NCBI GenBank assembly: GCA_021820065.1 | Contig: JAKAEE010000005.1 | Location: 1-64,000, forward strand | Source: Bacteroidota bacterium | GTDB taxonomy: Bacteria; Bacteroidota; Ignavibacteria; Ignavibacteriales; Melioribacteraceae | Direction of reading: 5' to 3' | Length of the DNA: 64,000 nt | In this document: positions 9,401-17,500 of the stretch, piece by piece | Layout: each line of letters starts with the position of its first letter | Numbering within the stretch: the stretch's first letter is position 1 | Translations under genes and position numbers: made by a program | The notes under the pieces: model-generated | The model's input: only the letters and a program-made list of their open reading frames with translations | Told to the model about the DNA's origin: nothing | Databases searched by the model: none

Positions 9401-9764
9401 CAAAGTTTCCGATTCACGGACTAAAGGCGATAGATACAGCATACTCCAAATTTTTGCAAACCTTGTTGATAACGCCATCAAGTACACTAATACGGGAAAA
9501 GTAGAAGTAACGATTGACCGCGATGAAAATAATTGGTTGGAAGTGACGGTTGAAGACACAGGCATTGGAATATCGGAAGAATTTATGAATAGAATTTTTC
9601 AGCCGTTTATGCAGGAAGACCGCGGATACTCCCGCAAGTACGAAGGCAACGGATTGGGATTATCGCTCGTAAAAAAATATTGCGACCTCAACGAAGCGGA
9701 AATAAATATTGAATCCGAAAAAGGGAAAGGCAGCAAGTTCATAGTTGCCTTCAAGAAGAACTAA
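6480..9764 (+). CDS. Multi-PAS sensor histidine kinase with periplasmic CxxCH (haem c) motif
   Basis: The start is placed at the ATG at 6480, because AAGGA (6473-6477) precedes it; an in-frame upstream start at 6459 lacks this. 1094 residues. TM1 lies at about 9-28, then a periplasmic sensor of about 285 residues, TM2 near 315-335 (IALIGIVVLVLAGGFVLVYK), and four PAS domains starting near 365, 488, 610 and 737. HisKA follows with phospho-His 878 (FLAQMSHEIRSPMNV). The ATPase domain has NLVDNAIKY, EDTGIGI and GNGLGLSLVKKYC. The periplasmic part contains CTKCH at residues 249-253, the covalent haem c attachment motif, so redox, oxygen or NO sensing is likely. No receiver domain and no adjacent response regulator. 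The next gene, 114 bases on, is a phosphoesterase fusion. Confidence 0.9.
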   Translation: MKTVSKKNQIIVLVVVAALTLVTYMALNLQMKNQDKLESMFKQNQQDIALHASKRIEAFIDDESQHLILLSNEISTGVSGNVLSDKLMAEINQSLPHLFKRHIKSVSVYNAAGTIIYSTLKTAIGLNYAKSSFFEWASKQTDNNQIYLSDFVRTDSVQSSKPPYYRILIVSPILREISNAGSKYFSKTFIGAVTYSIDINELLTDQLAFINNGSGQQKAWVMDKDGTLLFYLTHEEMLLNNIHKVDKSCTKCHDSFDYIKPILSRETGTLDYQLKDKTKKLAAFATMKIGNITWKIVANSPYKQITSFTENNLRQTIALIGIVVLVLAGGFVLVYKNYGSRVRAEEEAKQLREKEVLKKEAGLSEEKFRILAEESPNMIFINKSGRVVYANKKCVDVMGYTLEELCSPKFSFLNLIAPEYVNMVKEIYSQRFTGQAKTSYEYGLITKEGKRLDAIITVSLIDYENEKALIGTVTDITERKKSEAALAENEKRYRTLFENTPLGIAMLDASNHILLINKGFESIFQYTLEETKGKFIDDLIVPAELGDEAIAMSSESQRGGIVMKETFRKRKDGTPVLVQVYGVPIIVNNKCIGIYGMYVDLTERKRAEQRIADTLKLNETILQTSPVGIIAYKNDGETISANKAAAKIVGTTLEQLLKQNFRKLESWKRSGLLDAADKMLKTGTRQSLEAHFVTTFGKEIWVSCRFEPFKYENEAHLLLVFEDVSQRIQSEKENRMLAHSVESVSECVSITDHNDVIIFVNDSFLATYGYKKEELVGKHVSILRPPDIATAMVKDILPETIKGGWKGEVINRKKDGTVFPVLLSTSVIKDNLGEPIALIGVATDITEVKKTQEELIAAKELAEKSAALKTEFLAQMSHEIRSPMNVTLSFANMLKEDMKDMLTPEMTEYFEGIELAGKRLIRTVDLILNASELQVGTYEPIWGMVNLRDDIFKSIYSEYASYARRKGLELNIYSKVSDSRTKGDRYSILQIFANLVDNAIKYTNTGKVEVTIDRDENNWLEVTVEDTGIGISEEFMNRIFQPFMQEDRGYSRKYEGNGLGLSLVKKYCDLNEAEINIESEKGKGSKFIVAFKKN

Positions 9765-9878
9765 GGTGGTTATCTGTTTTCATAAGTAACGCTTCAGCAA
9801 AGTTGGAATCACAAAATTATTGTCCATCACTTCAGAATGAATTAATATTGTCCATAATTTAAATCAGAGATTCGAAAA

Positions 9879-12686
9879 ATGAATAAGCTTGTTAGAACTT
9901 CCGCTGTTTTGTTCGCGACGGCACTGCTGCTAGCCGCTCAAGTCAAAAACGATAATCCTCATACTATCATTTCCGCTCCGGCAAAAAATGAGGTGACAAA
10001 AATAAATACCGGTGGAACAACGGTAATTCCAAACGGAAGATTTTTAACGCCGCTTGGAAAAAGCATAATTACGGCGCCGCATCCGTACGGCCTGGCTTTA
10101 AGTCACGACGGCAACGTTGCCGTAACTGCTAACTCCGGCACCGGTCCGTTATCAATCACAATCATCAGAAATATTTTGAATGGTGAATCTGAAGTGCAGC
10201 AAGTTCCGCCCGGAGCCGAGACGGATAAGGGCGTGCTCGCATCGGTGTTTATGGGTTTGGCAATTTCGCCGGATAACAAAATAGTTTACGTTGCCGGAGG
10301 AGAGACAAACAAGATTTATCTCTTCGATCTTTCGAATGGAGACAAAATCGATTCCATCGATTGCTCGCATTCCGATTCACTTCACAACTACACCGACGGA
10401 TATATCGGCGATCTCGTTCTGTCGAAAGACGGAAAATATTTGTACGCGGTGGACCAAATTAATTTTAGAATGATCGTGGCGGATACGCAAACAAAAAAAT
10501 TAATTCAGAGCGTTCCGGTCGGAAGATATCCGTTTGGAATTGCGCTATCGCCTGACGACAAAAATATTTTTGTTGCAAATGTCGGCATGTATGAATACAA
10601 ACAGATTCCCGGCATTAATGCTAAAAACATGGTTGAAAAATCTTTGGGCTTTCCCGCGTTCGCTTACTTAAGCAAAGAATCTCAGAAGGGAATTAAGGTT
10701 GGCGATCTGAACGTGCCGGGTCTCGGAGACCCGCATTCGAAAGACGCTTTCTCTGTATTCGTAATTGATAACAATGACAAAAACAATCCGCACGTAACCG
10801 CGAAAATTAAAACCGGAATACAAATCGGCGAGAAAGTTGAAGGCGTACCGGCTGTCGGCGGCGCGAGTCCCAATTCGATTGCGGCAACAGATAAGTACGC
10901 ATTCGTTAGCAACGGAACAAACGATAACATTTCCGTGATTGATATTAAAAACAAGAAAATTGTTAAGACACTGAAACTTGAACTCGATGCAAGAGTTAAC
11001 CAATACCGCGGCATTATTCCGTATGGATTGGCACTCTCGCCGGATCAAAAAAGATTATACGTTGCCGAAGCCGGCATAAATGCAATTGCTGTTATTGATG
11101 TTGGAAAAATGAAAGTGCTGGGACACATACCAACAGGATGGTTTCCGGCAAAGATGGAAATTAGCGGTGACGGGAAAAAATTATTTGTTGCGTGCGCAAA
11201 GGGTTTCGGCAGCGGACCGAATGGAGGCGTTAATTTTAAACGCGGACCGGAAGGAAGTTACATTGGCAGTCTGATGAAAGGAACAGTTAATGTGTTTGAT
11301 ATTCCTTCTGACGAAGAACTATCAAAGCTTACCCAACGCGTAATTCAAAACAATTTTTCATTTGATGAATCCAATTCGAAAAAATTTGCGGGCAGGAAAA
11401 ACAATCCGGTTCCTCTTTATCCGGGAGAAAAAGTTAGTCCCCTCAAACACATTGTTTTCATCACGAAAGAAAACAGAACTTACGATGAAGTTTTTGGGCA
11501 GCTTAAAAATGCTGACGGTGATTCAACTCTTGCGCGTTACGGCGCCAACGTATCATTTACAAATAGAAAAGAAACAATGGGTGTGAACAACACAACAGTA
11601 ATGCCGAACCATCTTGAACTTGCAAAAACTTTTGCGTTTGCAGATAATTTTTATGTCGATTCCGATGTCTCTGCCGATGGTCACCGATGGCTTGCAAATA
11701 CTTATCCAAACGAATGGCTCGAGACAATCGTTCCGGCAGATTACGGAGAGAACAGAATGTTCAAAGAAAGATCTAAAGCGCCGGGAAAGTTTGCATTCAA
11801 TCAAGCCGCGGGAGCCGTTTATCCCGAAGACTACAACGAAGCCGGAACTTTTTGGGATCAGCTTCAAAGAAATAAAAAAAGTTTTTACAATTTCGGACTC
11901 GGAATGATGTTCGAGCCGAGCACTTACGACGACAGTTATAAATATACCGGTGTAAAATATTTTGTTAATTACCCCTTGAATGAACCGCTGTTTAAAAACT
12001 CCTCGCATTCATATCCCACATTCAATACTTCGATTCCGGATCAATTCAGAATTGATATGTTTGAGAAAGAGTTTAAGGAAAAGTGGCTCGGTAAAAATAA
12101 AATGATGCCGTCGGTAATTTCGATAATTATTCCGAACGATCACGGAGCGGGCGAACGGCCGGACGCCGGTTATCCTTACCGCGAAAGTTATATGGCTGAT
12201 AATGACTTGGCAGTCGGTAGAATAGTTGAGTTCCTTTCACACACACCGTATTGGAAAAACATGATGATTGTTATCACCGAAGACGACGCGCAAAACGGAG
12301 TTGATCATGTTGATGCGCACAGAAGTATTCTGATGGTAATCTCGCCGTACGCCAAAAGAAATTACGTCAGTCATGTTCATTATAGTTTCGGAAGTATTTT
12401 CAAAACGTTTTGGAACGTACTCGGCGTTCCGTATGTGAATCAATACGATGCCGGCGCAAATGATCTTGCTGATTTCTTTACGGACAAACCGGATTTCACT
12501 CCGTACAAAGCTGAAGATGTTGACAGAAGAACTTTCGATCCTCACAAAGCGTTAACGCCGCTGAATGAAAAGTTTGACTGGAAATCTTTGAAGGAATCAC
12601 CGCAGATCGATAACGTAAAAGACATGATGCGCGAAGCGAAAGAGCAGGACAAAGACCGTTTGGAAGACAGAGAAAGAAAAAAATAA
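9879..12686 (+). CDS. Secreted YVTN beta-propeller / phosphoesterase (PF04185-like) fusion
   Basis: 935 residues with a signal peptide (VRTSAVLFATALLLAAQ). Residues about 50-470 are repeated propeller blades, each with a phrase such as YGLALSPDQKRLYVAEAG, GIALSPDDKNIFVANVG or KYAFVSNGTNDNISVIDIKN. Residues about 515-860 form the phosphoesterase domain: IVFITKENRTYDEVFGQL (the metal and nucleophile region of the phospholipase C/acid phosphatase family), DSDVSADGHRW, IIPNDHGAGERPDAGYP and VITEDDAQNGVDHVDAHR. The C-terminus is charged (EQDKDRLEDRERKK). This architecture (YncE-like plus alkaline-phosphatase superfamily) is common in Bacteroidota and Acidobacteria. The substrate is unknown; a periplasmic phosphate ester or phospholipid is likely. 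Start and length suit the family. Confidence 0.88.
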   Translation: MNKLVRTSAVLFATALLLAAQVKNDNPHTIISAPAKNEVTKINTGGTTVIPNGRFLTPLGKSIITAPHPYGLALSHDGNVAVTANSGTGPLSITIIRNILNGESEVQQVPPGAETDKGVLASVFMGLAISPDNKIVYVAGGETNKIYLFDLSNGDKIDSIDCSHSDSLHNYTDGYIGDLVLSKDGKYLYAVDQINFRMIVADTQTKKLIQSVPVGRYPFGIALSPDDKNIFVANVGMYEYKQIPGINAKNMVEKSLGFPAFAYLSKESQKGIKVGDLNVPGLGDPHSKDAFSVFVIDNNDKNNPHVTAKIKTGIQIGEKVEGVPAVGGASPNSIAATDKYAFVSNGTNDNISVIDIKNKKIVKTLKLELDARVNQYRGIIPYGLALSPDQKRLYVAEAGINAIAVIDVGKMKVLGHIPTGWFPAKMEISGDGKKLFVACAKGFGSGPNGGVNFKRGPEGSYIGSLMKGTVNVFDIPSDEELSKLTQRVIQNNFSFDESNSKKFAGRKNNPVPLYPGEKVSPLKHIVFITKENRTYDEVFGQLKNADGDSTLARYGANVSFTNRKETMGVNNTTVMPNHLELAKTFAFADNFYVDSDVSADGHRWLANTYPNEWLETIVPADYGENRMFKERSKAPGKFAFNQAAGAVYPEDYNEAGTFWDQLQRNKKSFYNFGLGMMFEPSTYDDSYKYTGVKYFVNYPLNEPLFKNSSHSYPTFNTSIPDQFRIDMFEKEFKEKWLGKNKMMPSVISIIIPNDHGAGERPDAGYPYRESYMADNDLAVGRIVEFLSHTPYWKNMMIVITEDDAQNGVDHVDAHRSILMVISPYAKRNYVSHVHYSFGSIFKTFWNVLGVPYVNQYDAGANDLADFFTDKPDFTPYKAEDVDRRTFDPHKALTPLNEKFDWKSLKESPQIDNVKDMMREAKEQDKDRLEDRERKK

Positions 12687-12700
12687 TTCCGAAAATTATT
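12676..12700 (-). terminator. Weak AT-only hairpin after the NADPH dehydrogenase gene
   Basis: On the minus strand a 7-base AT stem (AATAATT, 12694-12700, pairing with 12682-12688) is followed by a run of seven T (plus-strand A tract ending at 12682). It lies at the stop of the minus-strand gene and is shared with the convergent phosphoesterase gene. The stem is thermodynamically weak. Confidence 0.3.
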
Positions 12701-13757
12701 TAGCGCGCGAGTACTGCTTCGGCCATTCAACTTCTGTCTTTAATTCTTTTGCGGCGTGAAGCGGCCAATACGGATCTCGAAGCATTTCTCTTCCAAGAAT
12801 TACTAAATCGGCACGTCCATCGTTCAAGATTGATTCCGCCTGGTCTGCTGTTGTGATCATTCCGACAGCGCCCGTTAATATGCCGGCTTCTTTTCTAATC
12901 TTTTCTGAAAACTGAACTTGAAATCCCGGTCCAACGGGAATGGAAGCTTTTGCGGCGTTTCCTCCGCTTGAACAGTCAATCAAATCGATCCCGATTTCTT
13001 TGAATTGAATTGCAAGCTGAACTGATTGTTCAGCATCCCACGCGCCTTCAATCCAGTCGGTTGCAGAAATTCTAACAAACACCGGCAGACTTTGCGGCAC
13101 AGTTTGGCGAACGGCTTTTGCAACTTGAAGCGCCAATCTGCTTCTGTTCTCAAAACTTCCTCCGTACTTATCGTTCCGATGATTCGAGAGCGGCGATAAA
13201 AATTCGTGAATCAAATAACCGTGCGCCATGTGAATTTCAATTACCTCAAATCCGGCGCGGACACTTCTTTCAGCCGCCGAGCGGAATTGTTCAACAACAT
13301 TTTCAATATCGGCAACGCTCATTTCTTTTGGTGTGGAATAATGTTCGGAAAACGGAATTGCACTTGGCGCCAAAGTAATCCATTCGCCGTCTTTCGGCTG
13401 CGCGTAACCGTTTCCCTTCCAAGGCGAATATGTTGAAGCTTTTCTTCCGGCGTGCGCAATTTGAATTCCGGGAATACAATTCTGCAATTTGATGAACGAT
13501 GTAATTATTTTGTACGCTTCCGCTTGTTCGTCGTTCCAAATCCCGGCGTCGTCCGGAGAAATTCTTCCTTCCGGTGAAACTGCGGTTGCTTCTGCAATGA
13601 TAAGTGCGGCACCGCCAACTGCGCGGCTTCCGAGATGTACAAGATGCCAATCTGTCGGTAAACCGTTTTCGCTTGAGTACTGGCACATGGGCGAAACAGC
13701 GATGCGGTTTTTAAATTCGATGTCTCTAATTTTTAATGGTGAAAATAACTTGCTCAT
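12696..13757 (-). CDS. namA: NADPH dehydrogenase / Old Yellow Enzyme family (NamA/YqjM-like)
   Basis: The start is set at the ATG at 13757, giving MSKLFSPLKIRDIEFKNRI, the usual N-terminus of this family; an in-frame ATG 42 bases upstream adds residues not found in relatives. 353 residues. FMN and substrate residues are visible: SPMCQYSS (the YqjM-type active-site Cys), AHAGRKAS, HMAHGYLIHEFLSPLSN, RNDKYGGSFENRSRL and VRISATDWIEG. The C-terminal half carries GNAAKASIPV, VGMITTADQAE and DLVILGREMLRDPYWP. The enzyme reduces activated C=C bonds of enals, enones or nitroesters with NADPH. It follows the transglutaminase-like gene by 45 bases on the same strand. Confidence 0.93.
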   Translation of the reverse strand: MSKLFSPLKIRDIEFKNRIAVSPMCQYSSENGLPTDWHLVHLGSRAVGGAALIIAEATAVSPEGRISPDDAGIWNDEQAEAYKIITSFIKLQNCIPGIQIAHAGRKASTYSPWKGNGYAQPKDGEWITLAPSAIPFSEHYSTPKEMSVADIENVVEQFRSAAERSVRAGFEVIEIHMAHGYLIHEFLSPLSNHRNDKYGGSFENRSRLALQVAKAVRQTVPQSLPVFVRISATDWIEGAWDAEQSVQLAIQFKEIGIDLIDCSSGGNAAKASIPVGPGFQVQFSEKIRKEAGILTGAVGMITTADQAESILNDGRADLVILGREMLRDPYWPLHAAKELKTEVEWPKQYSRAK

Positions 13758-13802
13758 TATTTTTGTCCGTCTATTAAATTTGATCGATTCCGTCATCAAG
13801 AT

Positions 13803-14450
13803 TTATTTTTTCTTTTCCGGTTTGAACAATCCTTCCGTAACCGAATCCATAAAACAGATTTTTATCAGCTCATCATCGGCAATGCTTAGTGAACGAAGCA
13901 TCTTGCCGGTTAAAATTTTATGATGTTTCACTTCGTACAGGTAGTCGCCGATAAATTCCAAATCGTCATTTGTCGTCATCCAGTTATATTTATCAAACTT
14001 TGACAGATCAACCGGATTGGAATAGCTCCGTAATGATTTTTCGCCGATCGTGTTGAAATAAAAATCGAAGTATGACATCGTCAGTTCTCTCAGCGTGCGG
14101 TAAACTGGTTCGCGAAACTTGAGAAGGGTCGTGTTTGATTTTGCCACAGCGCCGAAGCATCCGTTCTGTTTGTAAACGGCAATAACATGGTCGTCGTCGT
14201 TTTCGGCAATCATGTCAACGATCAAAGGTCTGTGACCCATTATTCTTAATGCGCCGGCGGCGAAAAGAGCTCCTTCAAAACAATTTGCCGATCTTCTTTC
14301 CAAAACGACTTTCGGCGAGCTTGTAACCGATTCCGGATTATATTTGATCTTGTTCAAATAAACTTGAATATCATAAGGGCTTTTGAACGACTTTAAAAAA
14401 TTAATTTCTTCTTTGGTCGAAGTGATACTTGCGGATTGTCTTTTGCTCAT
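13803..14450 (-). CDS. Transglutaminase-like fold protein of unknown function
   Basis: 215 residues with no named family that I am sure of. A cysteine-protease/transglutaminase-like core is suggested by Cys57 in RSANCFEGALFAAGALR at the head of a helix, followed by a strand with DDDHVIAVYK (His88) about 30 residues later. A third residue could be Asn103 in GAVAKSN. That Cys-His-Asn/Asp order and spacing fit the transglutaminase-like fold often found in uncharacterised Bacteroidota proteins. There is no signal peptide, so it is probably cytoplasmic. It sits between gltB and an Old Yellow Enzyme gene on the same strand. Function unknown. Confidence 0.7.
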   Translation of the reverse strand: MSKRQSASITSTKEEINFLKSFKSPYDIQVYLNKIKYNPESVTSSPKVVLERRSANCFEGALFAAGALRIMGHRPLIVDMIAENDDDHVIAVYKQNGCFGAVAKSNTTLLKFREPVYRTLRELTMSYFDFYFNTIGEKSLRSYSNPVDLSKFDKYNWMTTNDDLEFIGDYLYEVKHHKILTGKMLRSLSIADDELIKICFMDSVTEGLFKPEKKK

Positions 14451-14553
14451 TATGCGGCTTACCGTTTATGAATTGTTCTTGCCTTTCAGAAAATGTAACT
14501 GCCGAAATTAAAAGATAGTTCCGAACAAATTCAACTTGCCGGTTCGAAGGGAA

Positions 14554-14591
14554 GTGTGTTCAATTCATAAATTGTTATTTATTGAACACAC
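14554..14591. terminator. Perfect 11-base inverted repeat overlapping the gltB stop
   Basis: GTGTGTTCAAT (14554-14564) and ATTGAACACAC (14581-14591) are exact reverse complements around a 16-base loop. The right arm includes the last gltB codons. On the minus strand no T-run follows, so it is not a standard intrinsic terminator. It may be a 3'-end protection or attenuating hairpin between gltB and the next gene. Confidence 0.45.
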
Positions 14592-17500
14592 CTTGAAGTC
14601 TGTTCTTGAATTGTTCTTCGTAAATTTTTGTGAAGTCAACGCTGTTCATTGCCAGCGGTATGATTTTCACAAACTTGTATTTCTCCGTTTCCCAATTATT
14701 CAGAATTGTTTCCGCAATTGTAGAACCGGTATGAAACTGATGATTGACTAAATACTTTAGGACAAGATCTTCATCAGTAATTTTCATCGCTTCCGTTTTT
14801 ACATATTCACGGTTAAGATTTTTCTCCAGCAAAGTTGTATCGGTTGTGTAGATGAACGCTCTGCCGCCGGTCATTCCCGCGCCGAAGTTCTTACCGATTT
14901 CGCCGAGAATAATTACAAATCCTCTGGTCATATATTCACAGCCGTGATTGCCGACACCTTCAACAACAGCAGCCACGCCGCTGTTTCTAACAGCGAATCT
15001 TTCACCGGCTCTTCCTGCAATAAATAATTCGCCCCCTGTAGCGCCGTAAAGCGCAACGTTGCCGATGATCGTGTTGCCTTCGAGTGATTTTCTGATTGTC
15101 CGCGGGAAACGAATTGTAATTAATCCGCCGCTCATTCCTTTTCCAACATAATCGTTTGCGACGCCGCAATGGCGAAGTTCGATGTTATCGACGAGGAACG
15201 CGCCGAAACTTTGTCCCGCCGCGCCTTCAAGCCGGTACTGGATGTTTCCTTTGAACTCACTTGGACCGTAAAGGAATGAAATCAATCCGGAAAGTCTGGC
15301 GCCGATTGCGCGGTCTGTGTTTTTCAATTTTCGTGTTACGATCGCTCTACCGTGCGTCATTATTGCCTGCAGCACTTCGGCAATCACACTTTCATCTATA
15401 TGTTTACCGTTCTTTGATGATGAATGTTTTTCTTTTATTCCGGTTGAAAACTTGTGCGCTAATCCGTGGTTCAGTATAACCGATAGATCGATGTTCTTAC
15501 TCTTGATATATTTTTTCAGATCAGTTTTCGCAGCCAGCAAATCATTTCGACCAACAGCTTCATCGATGCTCTTGAAGCCGAGTTCTGCGAGAAGCTGCCG
15601 GATATTTTCTGCTATGTTTCGAATGTAATTAACAAGATGTTCCGGCTTGCCCTTAAATTTTTTGCGAAGCTCTTCATCTTGAGTTGCGATTCCGGCTGGA
15701 CAAGTGTTTAAATGACATTGCCGCGCCATAACGCAGCCGAGAGAAACCAGTGCGGAAGTGCCGAAATCGAATTCTTCTGCACCAAGCATTGCAGCGGTTA
15801 CAATGTCATGCGAATTTTTCAAACCGCCGTCAACACGTAAAGTAACTCTATTCCGCAAATCATTTTGAATTAATGTTCGGTGAACTTCCGACAAGCCGAT
15901 TTCCCACGGAAGTCCGGTGTGCTTCAACGAACCAATCGGACTGGCGCCTGTACCGCCGTCGTTGCCGCTGATTAAAATTGTATCGGCGCCGGCTTTAACT
16001 ACGCCGGATGCAATAATTCCAATTCCAAATTGAGAGACAAGCTTAACGCAAATATTTGCGCGCGGATTAACCTGGCGCAAATCATAAATCAACTGAGCCA
16101 GATCTTCTATACTATATATATCGTGATGCGGCGGCGGAGAAATTAACGCAACACCCGGCGTTGTGTACCTGTTGTTGGCGATGGAGAGAGTTACCTTTTC
16201 TCCAGGCAACTGTCCGCCTTCGCCCGGCTTAGCGCCTTGACCGATTTTAATTTGCAGTTCGCGAGCTGCGGTTAAGTATGAAGTTGTCACGCCGAATCTT
16301 GCGCTTGCAACCTGTTTGGTAAAACAATTTTCACTTTTGTCGGGATTGGAAATGCTGTAACGATCTTTTTGTTCGCCGCCTTCGCCGGTATTGCTTCTCA
16401 TTCCAAGTATTGTTGCAGCGCGTGCAAGCGTTCTGTGAGTTTCTTCCGAGATCGCGCCGAACGAAATTGCGCCGAGACCAAATCTTTTAATAATATTTTC
16501 TACTGGCTCAACGGATTCAACCGCAATTGCTTCTTTCTTTTTCATTTCTAAAAGATCGCGGACATAAACCGGATTCTCTTCGGCAGTTGTAACAAGTTCC
16601 TTTTTCTGGGAGATGTTATGAATCTGCTTAAACACGGTAGGTGAGAAGCCGTGCGCTTCGCCGCCTTTTCTAAAACGGAATTTTCCGATCTCTTCAATAG
16701 AAAATTCTTGTTCGAATGCTTTCTTGCTTCGTTCAGACAAAAATTCTTGAAGAATTTTTGTGTTCAATCCGCCGAGTGTGCTTTTGATTGTCGGGAAATA
16801 TTCGTTGATCATCTGCTCAGAAATTCCGATTGCATTGAAAAGCATACTTCCGTGATAACTGCTTACGGTCGAGATTCCCATTTTGCTCATAATCTTCAGC
16901 AGACCTTTTTCCAATGCGGTTCTATAGTTGTGCATCTTCTCAAGCCAATTATCATCGGCAAAATTTTCCCGGATAAGTTCATATGCCATGTACGGATAAA
17001 CCGCGCTTGCACCGAATCCAACCAAACATGCAATGTGATGATCTTCAATTATATCACCGGCAAAACAGAGGAGTGCAATTTGGTTTCTCAATTTTTCTTT
17101 TATCAAATATTGATGAACCGCCGAAACGATAAGAAGCATTGGTATAGGTGCGTAGTCTTTTTGCAAATCTTCATCGGAAAGAAAAATTATTTTCGTTCCG
17201 TTCAACACGGCTTGTTTACATTCGTTTCTAATCTCTTCAATTCTTTTTGCAAGATCATCCTTAAGATTGAAATGACAGTTAATGATTACATGCGGGAACG
17301 AATCATTTTTTTCTTTAAGCAGTTGGACTTCTCGCGGCGAAAGAACCGGGCTATCAATTCTAATTGCACCTTTGAAAACGTCTTCGTCATTTAATAGATC
17401 GCTTTCGCTGCCAATGTAACGATACAAACTCATCACGTGACGTTCGCGGATGGAATCGATCGGCGGATTTGTTACCTGGGCAAAATGCTGTTTGAAATAA

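Noticed and set aside
16651..17394. 247-codon plus-strand frame inside gltB
   Set aside because: Antisense shadow of a strongly conserved gene; the amino acid content is unlike a real protein.
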